From contig CAYSRG010000002.1 of NCBI GenBank assembly GCA_964433555.1, positions 124,001 through 188,000 of the forward strand: DNA of 64,000 bases. The letters are read 5' to 3'. Below are positions 52,272 to 61,097 of this stretch, piece after piece. The stretch comes from Stramentimicrobium sp964433555 (lineage in GTDB: Bacteria > Atribacterota > Phoenicimicrobiia > Phoenicimicrobiales > Stramentimicrobiaceae). The notes under the pieces were generated by a model. That model was not told where the DNA came from. It saw only the letters and a program-made list of their open reading frames with translations, and searched no databases. Numbering within the stretch: the first letter of the stretch is position 1; each line of letters starts with the position of its first letter. Made by a program: the position numbers and the translations under genes.

Positions 52272-54566
52272 TTATAATGACTTTTCCTTTAAAGCCTTTA
52301 ATATTTTATCTGGTGTAACCGGTAAATTTTTAATTCTAACTCCCACCGCATTATAAATAGCATTCAAAATAGCGGGGGTAATGATACTGCAAGCCGGTTC
52401 ACCAATCCCTTTAGCTCCATAAGGCCCTAATCCTCCACCTGATTCCAGAACAATGGTTTTCACTACCGGGACATCAAGTGATGAGGGAATACGGTATTCG
52501 GCAAAAGAGAGAGTCTTGGGAAATCCTTTTTCTAACTCATAATTTTCGAATAGTGCGTATCCCATTCCATAGATGGAGCCACCTTCCATCTGTCCTTCCA
52601 CAGCTGCCATATTTAGTGCCTTACCAATATCATAACAGGTAACAATTTTGGTAACCTTGACCTGTCCAGTCTCTAGATCCACTGCCACCTCTGCCGCTTG
52701 GGAACCAAAAGTAAAATCGGGAAAGGTGGTACCTCTCATGTTGGATAAATCAGGAACAGAAGTAAAGGGAGCATTAAATTGGGCCTCACAAAACAGTTCT
52801 ATTCCTGCTCCATCACAAGCTCTTATCACTTTACCTAAAGGAATATACTGGGAAGGATCATAGGTAACAACCACATTTCCCTCGATAATATCTAAATTAT
52901 CCTGATTAACATTTAAAATCTCGGCCGCTTTTTTCAAAATTCTACTTCTAACTTCACGGGCTGCCTTCAGGGTAGCATTTCCAGACATATAACACTGCCT
53001 GGTCGCGGTAGTGGTTCCAGCCAGAGGAGTTAAAGCGGTATCACTATGATAAATTCTTATCTTAGACATGGGAACACCCAGTTCTTCAGCCGCAATCTGA
53101 CAGAGCAAAGAAATCTGTCCTCCACCCAAATCAGGTATACCGGATCTGATCAGGACACTGCCATCAGATTCCAGTTTTACATAGCTTCGGGAGGTATCAT
53201 GCAGGAAGGTCATCCGACCATAGCTCATCAAACCGATAGCTAATCCTTGACCAATTTTAATATTTGCATCTTTACTTATCACAGGTTTTCCCAGTGCCTC
53301 CCAGGCTTTTTCTGCCGCTTCAGGAAGAGCAACATGGGTATTGAAAACCTGGCCGGTGGTAGAAAGAGCCTTTCCGGTAGTGAGACAATTTCTACGTCTG
53401 ATTTCTAAAGGATCAATATTTAATTTGTGAGCTAACTCATCCATGATACTTTCATAAGCAACATTAGGTTGTGGAGATCCAAATCCTCTATTAGCACTGG
53501 TAAAAGTATTATTAGTTAAGACACAATTAGCTTTTACTTTAACATTAGGAATAACATAGGGACCAGCAGCATTAACTGTGGCATAGAGAGTAACCCAGGG
53601 ACTTAAATAAGGATAACCCCCTGAATCGGAGATTAAATATGCACCTAAAGCAACTAACTTGCCGTCTTTTTTTGCTCCAACCTTATAATGCATAACAAAA
53701 GGGTGTCTTTTACTATGACACATTAAAGTTTCATCGCGGTTATAAACCAGCCTTACCGGTTTTTTAGTATACCAGGTTAGCAGGGCTAAATAAGACTCCA
53801 CAGTAATATCCTCTTTGCCGCCAAATCCCCCTCCCATCAGGGTACCTATATAACGGACTTTATTATGAGGTATACCTAAAACATCAGCAACATCTCTGAA
53901 GTGTTCTATCACCTGAGAACTTACCCGAAGACATAATACCCCATAATCATCTATCCAGCCAATACCGGATTCTGGTTCCATAAAAGCATGGTCTTGAAAA
54001 GTAACCTTATAGGTATCTTCAATGATTATATCAGCTTCAGCAAAGCCTTTTTCAACATCTCCCTGCGCACAACCAAATTCTCCAATTATATTGCTATTAT
54101 TCTCTCCCACCAGATAAGCATCTGGTTTCATAGCTTCTATCGGATCAAAAACTCCAGGTAATGGTTTATAATCTACCTTAATTACATCTAAGGCTTGTTC
54201 TGCAATTTCCTCTGTTTCGGCAGCAACCAGAGCAACTGCCTCTCCCATAAATCTAACCTTTTTGTCTGCCAGCACACGATATAATCCTTCAAATCCTTTA
54301 CCTACTTCGGTACTCTGACCAAATCTAGTAACAGTCTCATTATGAGGAACATCCTTAGCAGTTAAAACAGCGTGTACCCCTTCTAATTGTTTTGCCGCAG
54401 TAGTATCAATCGAGATGATTTCTGCTGCCGGATATATGCTTCTCAGAACTTTACCATATAACATGCCTGGTAAAGAAAAATCATCAGCATATTTGAGACT
54501 GCCAGTTACTTTTGATCTGGCATCATAACGTGGAATTGGCTGACCAATTATCTTAAATTTAGACAT
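52272..54566 (-). CDS. Molybdenum hydroxylase catalytic subunit, set 1
   Basis: The 764-residue large subunit of the xanthine dehydrogenase/aldehyde oxidase family binds the molybdenum cofactor. Motifs in order are IPRYDARSKVTGSLKYADDF near 14, MGGGFGGKEDITVES near 245, TSANRGFGSPQPNVAYES near 365, IPDLGGGQISLLCQIA near 490 and GAKGIGEPACSIITPAI near 720, whose Glu is the catalytic base. Substrate-specific residues do not allow a call between purine, aldehyde or N-heterocycle substrates. ATG at 54566 with AAGGTGA is preferred to the GTG at 54575. No selenocysteine codon is visible. Confidence 0.93.
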   Translation of the reverse strand: MSKFKIIGQPIPRYDARSKVTGSLKYADDFSLPGMLYGKVLRSIYPAAEIISIDTTAAKQLEGVHAVLTAKDVPHNETVTRFGQSTEVGKGFEGLYRVLADKKVRFMGEAVALVAAETEEIAEQALDVIKVDYKPLPGVFDPIEAMKPDAYLVGENNSNIIGEFGCAQGDVEKGFAEADIIIEDTYKVTFQDHAFMEPESGIGWIDDYGVLCLRVSSQVIEHFRDVADVLGIPHNKVRYIGTLMGGGFGGKEDITVESYLALLTWYTKKPVRLVYNRDETLMCHSKRHPFVMHYKVGAKKDGKLVALGAYLISDSGGYPYLSPWVTLYATVNAAGPYVIPNVKVKANCVLTNNTFTSANRGFGSPQPNVAYESIMDELAHKLNIDPLEIRRRNCLTTGKALSTTGQVFNTHVALPEAAEKAWEALGKPVISKDANIKIGQGLAIGLMSYGRMTFLHDTSRSYVKLESDGSVLIRSGIPDLGGGQISLLCQIAAEELGVPMSKIRIYHSDTALTPLAGTTTATRQCYMSGNATLKAAREVRSRILKKAAEILNVNQDNLDIIEGNVVVTYDPSQYIPLGKVIRACDGAGIELFCEAQFNAPFTSVPDLSNMRGTTFPDFTFGSQAAEVAVDLETGQVKVTKIVTCYDIGKALNMAAVEGQMEGGSIYGMGYALFENYELEKGFPKTLSFAEYRIPSSLDVPVVKTIVLESGGGLGPYGAKGIGEPACSIITPAILNAIYNAVGVRIKNLPVTPDKILKALKEKSL

Positions 54567-54650
54567 AACATTCACCTTCTTCTTCTTTTTCTTTTTCTAC
54601 CTCTTTCCCTTACTGGCGAGGATAGTATAATTAATCAGTTAATCAATCTG

Positions 54651-55124
54651 TTAACTTCTTTGGTTAGAGGCACATTCTTTTATAGCCTTGATAATCTGGG
54701 TATAGCCTGTACATCTACAGATATTTCCTCTCATATAATCTCTGATCTCCTCTTCAGTAGGATCAGGATTTTCTTTTAAGAGTGCTATGGCAGTCAGGAT
54801 CATGCCTGGTGTACAAAAACCACATTGTACCGCTGCATTTTTAAGAAAAGCTACCTGCATGGGGTGAAGTTCATTACCCTTAGCCAATCCTTCGATAGTA
54901 GTAATTTCTTTGCCATCAACTGTAGCAGCTAGAGTTAAACAAGCCAATACCGGTTCATCATTTAAAAAAACAGTACAGGCACCACATTCACCTATACCAC
55001 AACCATATTTTGTTCCGGTGAGGTATAGTTCATCTTTTAAGAGATTAATCAATAGGTCATTGGATTGAACGTATACTTCTTTTTGTTGACCATTAATAGT
55101 AAATTTAATAGGAATCTTTTTCAA
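54651..55124 (-). CDS. Molybdenum hydroxylase [2Fe-2S] subunit, set 2
   Basis: The 157-residue subunit has CGIGECGACTVFLND near residue 42, QCGFCTPGMILTAIALL near 100 and GNICRCTGYTQII near 136, the eight cluster Cys of the family. TTG at 55124 is chosen because GGAGGTGA lies eight bases before it and it begins 4 nt after the FAD-subunit stop. Earlier in-frame starts lie inside that gene and have poorer sites. It is related to, but clearly different from, the set 1 subunit. Confidence 0.93.
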   Translation of the reverse strand: MKKIPIKFTINGQQKEVYVQSNDLLINLLKDELYLTGTKYGCGIGECGACTVFLNDEPVLACLTLAATVDGKEITTIEGLAKGNELHPMQVAFLKNAAVQCGFCTPGMILTAIALLKENPDPTEEEIRDYMRGNICRCTGYTQIIKAIKECASNQRS

Positions 55125-55128
55125 GGTA

Positions 55129-56046
55129 TCACTCACCTCCATCTTGGGAATCAAACAGGTTTTTAGAATTTGTTCTAGCCCAGGCTAACTTCAAGGCATC
55201 ACAAAGCATCTCCCGAGACATAAGAATTCGGTACTCAGCTGTAGAGCGAATATCATTAATAGGCTTGATCTCAGAGGACACCTCTTTAGCTGTCTGAGTG
55301 ATCAGCTCTTCTGTAATGATATGGCCTTCTAAGAGCTTTTCGGTCTTTCTTGCTCGGACTGCTGTGGCGGCAACAGCACCAAATACAATTTTACAATTCT
55401 CGCAGTTTTGACCATTTCTTTGGAGAGAAACTGCGATATTAATTTTAGCCAGATCAGCCTTCACCCGGCTATTCTTAAGAAAGGCACTGCCGGTATTAGA
55501 TTTCACTTCCGGCACCTCGATTCTGGAAATTAATTCATCAGGATTTAGAATAGTCTTTCCAGGTCCGGTAAATAATTCTTCTAACAAGGCAGTCCGCTTA
55601 GATTGTTTGCTCTCAATAATAACCTTAGCACCAAAGGCTATTAGCGGTGGGACCGTATCGGCTGCCGGAGAGGCATTTCCGATATTGCCGGCAACAGTCG
55701 CCATATTTCTAATAGCCGGAGCAGCAATGGACTGGATTCCCTCATAAAGGGCAGTGTATTCTGTTCTTACCTTATCTTCCCTTAACAGGTAGGTAAGGGG
55801 AATGGTTGCTCCTATGATCAGCCCCTCTGCAGTATCTATGAAATTGAGCTCTGGTATATCCTTAATATTCATAAGATAATCAACATTCATAGCTATGGTC
55901 TTCATCTTCACTAACAAGTCTGTCCCTCCAGCTAAGACTTTAATATTTTTATCTTGATATTTGCTAAGTAAATCTAAAGCCTCAGTTAAAGTTTTGGGGG
56001 CTAGATATTCAAATTTATGAGCTAATATTCTGGTATTAAACTGCAT
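55129..56046 (-). CDS. Molybdenum hydroxylase FAD subunit, set 2
   Basis: The 305-residue FAD-binding subunit has KVLAGGTDLLVKMKTIAM near residue 35 and the second flavin loop VAGNIGNASPAADTVPPLIA near 118. A CO-dehydrogenase-type C-terminal domain ends DIRSTAEYRILMSREML. A CENCK segment in the C-terminal half is not seen in set 1. ATG follows AGGAGGGATGATTAA and starts immediately at the end of the catalytic-subunit gene. Confidence 0.93.
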   Translation of the reverse strand: MQFNTRILAHKFEYLAPKTLTEALDLLSKYQDKNIKVLAGGTDLLVKMKTIAMNVDYLMNIKDIPELNFIDTAEGLIIGATIPLTYLLREDKVRTEYTALYEGIQSIAAPAIRNMATVAGNIGNASPAADTVPPLIAFGAKVIIESKQSKRTALLEELFTGPGKTILNPDELISRIEVPEVKSNTGSAFLKNSRVKADLAKINIAVSLQRNGQNCENCKIVFGAVAATAVRARKTEKLLEGHIITEELITQTAKEVSSEIKPINDIRSTAEYRILMSREMLCDALKLAWARTNSKNLFDSQDGGE

Positions 56047-58419
56047 TTAATCATCCCTCCTATCTCTCTTTTCTTTTAAAGCCTTCAACATAACCTCTGG
56101 TGTGATGGGAAGTTTGGTAAAGCGAATACCTACTGCATCATAAACTGCATTACCGAAAGAGGAGGCTACTGCACTTAAGGCTGCCTCTCCGATTCCCTTC
56201 GCCCCAAAAGGACCGGTAGGCTCATAAGTATGAGCATGGTCCACAATAATTTCATCTATATAGGGCATATCAGTGGCAAGAGGTATCTTAGAGTCGGTAA
56301 GTAGACCATTGCATCCCAATTTGCCGGTTAGAGGATCATAGGGGATGGACTCTAATTTCCCCAGACCGATACCTAAGGTATAGGCTCCCAATATCTGACC
56401 TTTCCATAGTTCTGGATTAATAATAGTACCTGAATCGCCAAACATCACCACTTTTGGTATGGCAATCTCTCCTGTTTGGGTATTTACTTCTACCTCGGTA
56501 AAATAGGTAATAAAACAAGGCGGACAATTTTTCTGTCTCAAGGTGGAAGTATAGGAGAAGGTAGCTACACTGTTAATACGGGCATGATCGGCAACCTCAG
56601 CAATAGTTTTATATTTCTCTGGTAAATCTTTAGGATAGATTATCCCCTGCCCTAATTCTTCACTAAGCTCTAAAACCAGGTTTTCCGGTCTATCTTCAAA
56701 GAGAGTAGCTGTATAATCTAACAGCATTTCTTTTACTTTTTCTGCTACAAATTTAATGGCAGCACATCCACAATAAACGCCTCTGGTAGCATGGGTATTG
56801 ACATCGAAGACTGTGGTCCGGGTATCTACCCCATTGTCAATGCTGACCTTTTCAAAGGGTACTTTTAAAACCTCTGCTGCAACTTTGGCTCCCGCCTCCC
56901 AGGTGCCTCCTCCGTGATCCATCAGAGCGGTAATAACATCGACCGAGCCATCCTCATTAATTTTTACCGTTGCTCCGGAATAATCGATTACCTCACCTGC
57001 CTTAGGACCACCGGTACCTGAGGTATGGAATCCTCTAGCTACTCCGATACCTCGTCTTATGTGACCTTTTTGAGAATGCAATTCCTTTCTGCGCTCCCAT
57101 TGAATCAGTTCAGCACCTTTAACCAGCATCTCCTCCACTCCGCAACTTCTGATGATAGATCTCACAGTGGGTCCCTGCCCCCAGAATTCATCTCCTTTGC
57201 CCACATAGTTTTGCAGGCGGAATTGTATAGGATCAATTCCTAACTTCTCAGCCAGGATATCCATCATGTTCTCTACCGGGAAATTGACCTGAGGACTGCC
57301 GTAGCCACGTCTGGCACAGGCTGGACCTTTATTGCTATAGTAAGCCTTTCCTTCATATTTTAGTCTTTTCCATTTATAAAGAGAGGCAAACCAGCCAGCG
57401 ACACAACCAAGATAGGGATAAGCCTGAATATTATGACCCCCGACCTCGAGCCACACCTGACAATGGGCAGCTGTTAAGGTGCCATCTTTCTTAACTCCCA
57501 CTTTAAGATGGGTTCTCAAAGGATAGCTGGAATGGTCATACATATCCTCTTCGCGGGTAGTCACCAGTTTAACTGGCCGTCTGGCCTTTAAAGCGAGCGC
57601 CACACAGATGGGAGTAATGGAATTCATTTGAATGCTGGAGCCAAAGGAACCACCTAAGGCGGTACGTTTAACATTGATACGACTTAAGGGAATGGAAAAA
57701 ATCTGTCCCAAAAGAATACGGACATTATGAATACCTTGAGTAGTAGTCCAGAGGGTAAATCCTCCATTGGCTTCCGGCTGACATACAGCTGATTTCGTCT
57801 CCAATTGCATATGATAGACTCTCTGTACCTCAAAGGTTTCCTCAGCAATAATATCAGCCTGTCTGAATCCTTCCTCAATATCGCCTACCTCAATATTGCG
57901 TTCACAGGCCAGGTTGTTGGTTATCTTTACCTTATCATCACCTAAGTAGACCTGATCGTAGATAGCAGGGGCAGCAGGTGCCATGGCATCATCTAAGGTG
58001 ACCAAGGGCTCCCACTTTTCACCCCAGACTACTCTGATCTTCTTTAGGGCGGCAAAGGCCTTCTCTTCTGTCTCGGCAACGCAGGCAGCTATAGCCTCAC
58101 CGACATGACGTACCTTGTCTTTGGGTAGAACGGTTCTATCACGATAGGTCTTAGCAGGAATACTGACAATTCGCTCATTGTAGAGGACCTCAGGTACATC
58201 CTGCGGTCCAATACAGATGGCTCCCATTTTCTCTGCTTCTGAATAATCTACTTCTTTAATCTCAGCATGAGCATAGGGACTACGTAGGACTACCGCATAG
58301 AGCTGACCGGGAATGTTAATATCACAGGAATATTTTTCTTCTCCGGTTACCTTGCCGATATTCTTGATATCGTAATCCTTGCCTAATATATCAAATTTAT
58401 GTTCGATCTCATCTAACAA
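56047..58419 (-). CDS. Molybdenum hydroxylase catalytic subunit, set 2
   Basis: The 790-residue large subunit shows DIKNIGKVTGEEKYSCDINI near 20, CARRGYGSPQVNFPVENMMD near 370, LMDHGGGTWEAGAKVAAEVL near 492 and the catalytic-Glu motif FGAKGIGEAALSAV near 742. The cofactor loop that is GGGFGGK in set 1 reads GGSFGSS here, losing the Lys and two Gly. The enzyme therefore belongs to a different branch and probably has a different substrate. TTG at 58419 with AGGAAGG eight bases upstream is favoured over GTG at 58428. It heads the second hydroxylase set, 17 nt after the CoA-ligase beta gene. Confidence 0.92.
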   Translation of the reverse strand: MLDEIEHKFDILGKDYDIKNIGKVTGEEKYSCDINIPGQLYAVVLRSPYAHAEIKEVDYSEAEKMGAICIGPQDVPEVLYNERIVSIPAKTYRDRTVLPKDKVRHVGEAIAACVAETEEKAFAALKKIRVVWGEKWEPLVTLDDAMAPAAPAIYDQVYLGDDKVKITNNLACERNIEVGDIEEGFRQADIIAEETFEVQRVYHMQLETKSAVCQPEANGGFTLWTTTQGIHNVRILLGQIFSIPLSRINVKRTALGGSFGSSIQMNSITPICVALALKARRPVKLVTTREEDMYDHSSYPLRTHLKVGVKKDGTLTAAHCQVWLEVGGHNIQAYPYLGCVAGWFASLYKWKRLKYEGKAYYSNKGPACARRGYGSPQVNFPVENMMDILAEKLGIDPIQFRLQNYVGKGDEFWGQGPTVRSIIRSCGVEEMLVKGAELIQWERRKELHSQKGHIRRGIGVARGFHTSGTGGPKAGEVIDYSGATVKINEDGSVDVITALMDHGGGTWEAGAKVAAEVLKVPFEKVSIDNGVDTRTTVFDVNTHATRGVYCGCAAIKFVAEKVKEMLLDYTATLFEDRPENLVLELSEELGQGIIYPKDLPEKYKTIAEVADHARINSVATFSYTSTLRQKNCPPCFITYFTEVEVNTQTGEIAIPKVVMFGDSGTIINPELWKGQILGAYTLGIGLGKLESIPYDPLTGKLGCNGLLTDSKIPLATDMPYIDEIIVDHAHTYEPTGPFGAKGIGEAALSAVASSFGNAVYDAVGIRFTKLPITPEVMLKALKEKRDRRDD

Positions 58420-58436
58420 TAAAAACACCTTCCTTT

Positions 58437-59117
58437 CTATAAAATCATTCGAGCATCAACTACCTGTACACCTTTTTCATAAACTAAGATGGGATTTAAA
58501 TCAATTTCCTGAATTTCAGGATTTTCCATTACTAAAATAGATAATCTAATTAAAACCTCTTTGATTGCGGTAATATCTTTGGGAGGTTCTCCTCTTACTC
58601 CTTTTAAGATAGGATATCCCTTGATCTCAGAGATCACCTCCTCGGCATCCCTCTCTTTAATGGGCAGGATACGAAAGGAGATATCTTTTAATACCTCTAC
58701 AAAGATGCCACCAAGTCCGAACATAATAACAGGGCCAAAATGAGGATCTTGCATCATTCCAATAATTACCTCTGTGGATGCCGGACACATCTGATAGGCG
58801 ATTATTCCATGTATCTGTGCCTTATTATTATATTCTTTTACCCTAGATAGAATGTCCTGATAAGCTTTACGGGCATTTTCTTCATCCGGTATGCCAATTT
58901 TCACCCCTCCTGCCTCGGACTTATGAATGATATCGGGAGAGACAATCTTCATAACTACCGGATAGCCAATGAATTCATTTATTTCTTTAATATCTTGTTC
59001 ATTTTTTATTAGTCTAAAGGCAGGTACAGTGATACCATATTCCTCTAATAATTCTTTAGCTTCTGTCTCCAATAAGGATCTGTGCTCGCCTTTAGCTTTT
59101 TCAATAAGTCTGTGCAT
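58437..59117 (-). CDS. Acetate-CoA ligase (ADP-forming) beta subunit
   Basis: The 226-residue ATP-grasp subunit makes ATP from acyl-CoA, ADP and phosphate together with the alpha subunit. It begins LIEKAKGEHRSLLETEAKEL, has GYPVVMKIVSPDIIHKSEAG near 51 and VGIPDE-like sequence, then PHFGPVIMFGLGGIFVEVLK near 126 and EIDLNPILVYEKGVQVVDAR at the end. Length matches separate beta chains of archaeal and bacterial enzymes. ATG after AAAGGAG. It lies 37 nt after the alpha gene and directly after the indolepyruvate oxidoreductase pair. Confidence 0.92.
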   Translation of the reverse strand: MHRLIEKAKGEHRSLLETEAKELLEEYGITVPAFRLIKNEQDIKEINEFIGYPVVMKIVSPDIIHKSEAGGVKIGIPDEENARKAYQDILSRVKEYNNKAQIHGIIAYQMCPASTEVIIGMMQDPHFGPVIMFGLGGIFVEVLKDISFRILPIKERDAEEVISEIKGYPILKGVRGEPPKDITAIKEVLIRLSILVMENPEIQEIDLNPILVYEKGVQVVDARMIL

Positions 59118-59154
59118 TTTACTCCTTTAATTTATTATCAACATTTTAGTTCAG

Positions 59155-60513
59155 TTAATTAATTTTATTCTCATTATCCAATTTTTTCAATGTCATTGTA
59201 TGTTGATAGATTTTTTGAATTACCTTGGCACATCTTTCTCCAGTATTATAATTAGGAATACCATAATTTTCCAATACTTCAATCGCTTCTTTCACTAATC
59301 TCCCAGCCATAAAATTAGCAAAAATAGGAATTTTAATTTCTTCTTTTATTTTTCCCAATGCAGTAGCAATGACAGTAGAATCCATGGAAGAGGTGGGCAC
59401 AAATATAGCAATAATGGCATCATACTCTGGAGCAATTTTTTTACTTACTTGGCAAAAATTATCAGCTTCACCATAGGCAAGCAGATCAAAGGGATTACCT
59501 AAGGAGACATGGGGAGGAAGAATCTTTTTCAGGTTGTTTCTCAAAACTGCTGATGGCTCAGTAACAACTAAACCTAATTCTTCCAGTTTATCAACTGCTA
59601 ATACTGCCGGACCTCCAGAATTAGTAATAATTCCAATTCTATTGCCTTCGATTCTCGTATAGTAATTTAATGCTCGGCACAGATCAAACATTTCTTCCAC
59701 ACCCTCTACTCGTAAAATGCCAGCCTGGTGAAAGGCGATTTCGTAAATTTGGTCTTCTCCAGCTAAAGAGCCAGTATGAGAAGAAGTAGCTCGCATGCCA
59801 GCCTTACTTCTTCCAGCTTTAATGGCAACTATTGGTTTTGTAGAAACAGTTTTACCAGCCTGGTATAAAAATTCTCTACCCTTAATCAATCCTTCCATAT
59901 AAAGAGCAATGGCTTTAGTCTGAGGATCGTTTTCAAAGTAGGCAATTAAATCTATCTCGTCTACATCACACCTATTTCCAAAACTAACAAATTTAGAAAA
60001 ACCAAAATTTAACTCCTCAGCCATCATTAAAACAGCCCCACCTAAGGCACCGCTTTGAGTTATGAAGGCAGTGTGACCTGGTAAAGCACGTACTTCAATA
60101 CTGGCAAATAAATTATTTTCCGTATTCATTATTCCTGCACAGTTAGGACCAATAATTCTCATCTTATATTTTTCAGCAATCCTTTTTATCTTTTTCTCAT
60201 CTGCTATGTTGCCTACTTCGGAAAATCCTGCGGATATAATAACAATCCTTTTAGTACCCTTTTTGCCTAAATCTTCCAGTAGAGGAGGAATATATTGACC
60301 AGGTATGGCTATTATTGCTAAATCAATCTCTAAATCCCGATAATCAGAATATATTTTTACTTGGAATATTTCTCCGGTACTACCTGGACTTATCGGGTAA
60401 ATTTCTCCCTTAAATCCACCTTCCACCACATTTTTTACTATTTCATATCCTGTTTTACCCTCTTTCATAGAAGCAAATACCGCTACAGAAGAGGGATAAA
60501 AGATATTTTTCAT
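59155..60513 (-). CDS. Acetate-CoA ligase (ADP-forming) alpha subunit
   Basis: The 452-residue subunit holds the CoA-binding domain (FYPSSVAVFASMKEGKTGYE, then RIIGPNCAGIMNTENNLFAS near 130). A succinyl-CoA-ligase-like domain follows, with the phosphorylated His in RATSSHTGSLAGEDQIYE near 253. GIITNSGGPAVLAVDKLEEL near 297 starts the next domain. With beta it conserves the acyl-CoA bond energy as ATP. Next to IOR the likely substrates are aryl-acetyl-CoA or branched acyl-CoAs. ATG overlaps the iorB stop by 4 bp. Confidence 0.92.
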   Translation of the reverse strand: MKNIFYPSSVAVFASMKEGKTGYEIVKNVVEGGFKGEIYPISPGSTGEIFQVKIYSDYRDLEIDLAIIAIPGQYIPPLLEDLGKKGTKRIVIISAGFSEVGNIADEKKIKRIAEKYKMRIIGPNCAGIMNTENNLFASIEVRALPGHTAFITQSGALGGAVLMMAEELNFGFSKFVSFGNRCDVDEIDLIAYFENDPQTKAIALYMEGLIKGREFLYQAGKTVSTKPIVAIKAGRSKAGMRATSSHTGSLAGEDQIYEIAFHQAGILRVEGVEEMFDLCRALNYYTRIEGNRIGIITNSGGPAVLAVDKLEELGLVVTEPSAVLRNNLKKILPPHVSLGNPFDLLAYGEADNFCQVSKKIAPEYDAIIAIFVPTSSMDSTVIATALGKIKEEIKIPIFANFMAGRLVKEAIEVLENYGIPNYNTGERCAKVIQKIYQHTMTLKKLDNENKIN

Positions 60514-61097
60514 ATCAATAATCCTTCTGCCGTTCTATATCCTTCCAGAAAAGCATCTGTATTCTTTTTTATCTCATGAGGAATATTCTTTTTTAAAACT
60601 TCAATCATTAGTTCTTTTTTAAAAGAAGAAACAAAAGAAACAGCTCCCAACATAACGATATTTTCTGCAATAGGAAGTCCAATCTGTAAAGCAATATTGG
60701 CAGCATCTATACTGATTAACATAGCTTTCAACTTTTTGAAAACCTCTTCCATCTTTTGTAATGTGGGATATGTTTCCGGATTTATCATAATATCTATGGG
60801 ATAGACCTTGCTCTTATTTAAAATGACTGTACCCCCCGGTTTAATAAATTCTGCAGCCTTTAGGGCCTCGGACATTTCCAGAGCTGCAACAACATCAGCA
60901 GAATAAGGAGGTATCCTTGAACTAAATGCATCACTTATTCTAACTTCACAATGAACTGCTCCACCTCTTTGAGCCATGCCAATTTGTTTAAAAAACTTCA
61001 CTTTTTGCCCTTCTTCCATAGCATAAGCTGTAATGATTTGCCCTAATCTAATTACTCCCTGACCTCCGACGCCAACTAAATATAAATTATTCAACAT
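60510..61097 (-). CDS. iorB: Indolepyruvate ferredoxin oxidoreductase beta subunit
   Basis: IorB is the gamma-type subunit that with IorA oxidatively decarboxylates aryl pyruvates to aryl-acetyl-CoA, reducing ferredoxin. The 195-residue protein begins LYLVGVGGQGVIRLGQII, has IGMAQRGGAVHCEVRISD near 42, IPPYSADVVAALEMSEAL near 62 and AENIVMLGAVSFVSSFKKEL near 145. The ATG overlaps the iorA end by 11 bp after GAGGTGAT. Confidence 0.93.
   Translation of the reverse strand: MLNNLYLVGVGGQGVIRLGQIITAYAMEEGQKVKFFKQIGMAQRGGAVHCEVRISDAFSSRIPPYSADVVAALEMSEALKAAEFIKPGGTVILNKSKVYPIDIMINPETYPTLQKMEEVFKKLKAMLISIDAANIALQIGLPIAENIVMLGAVSFVSSFKKELMIEVLKKNIPHEIKKNTDAFLEGYRTAEGLLI

Noticed and set aside
50725..58419. 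Selenocysteine codons in the molybdenum hydroxylases
   Set aside because: All subunit frames are complete without internal TGA. YqeB/YqeC-type selenium is a labile ligand, not selenocysteine.
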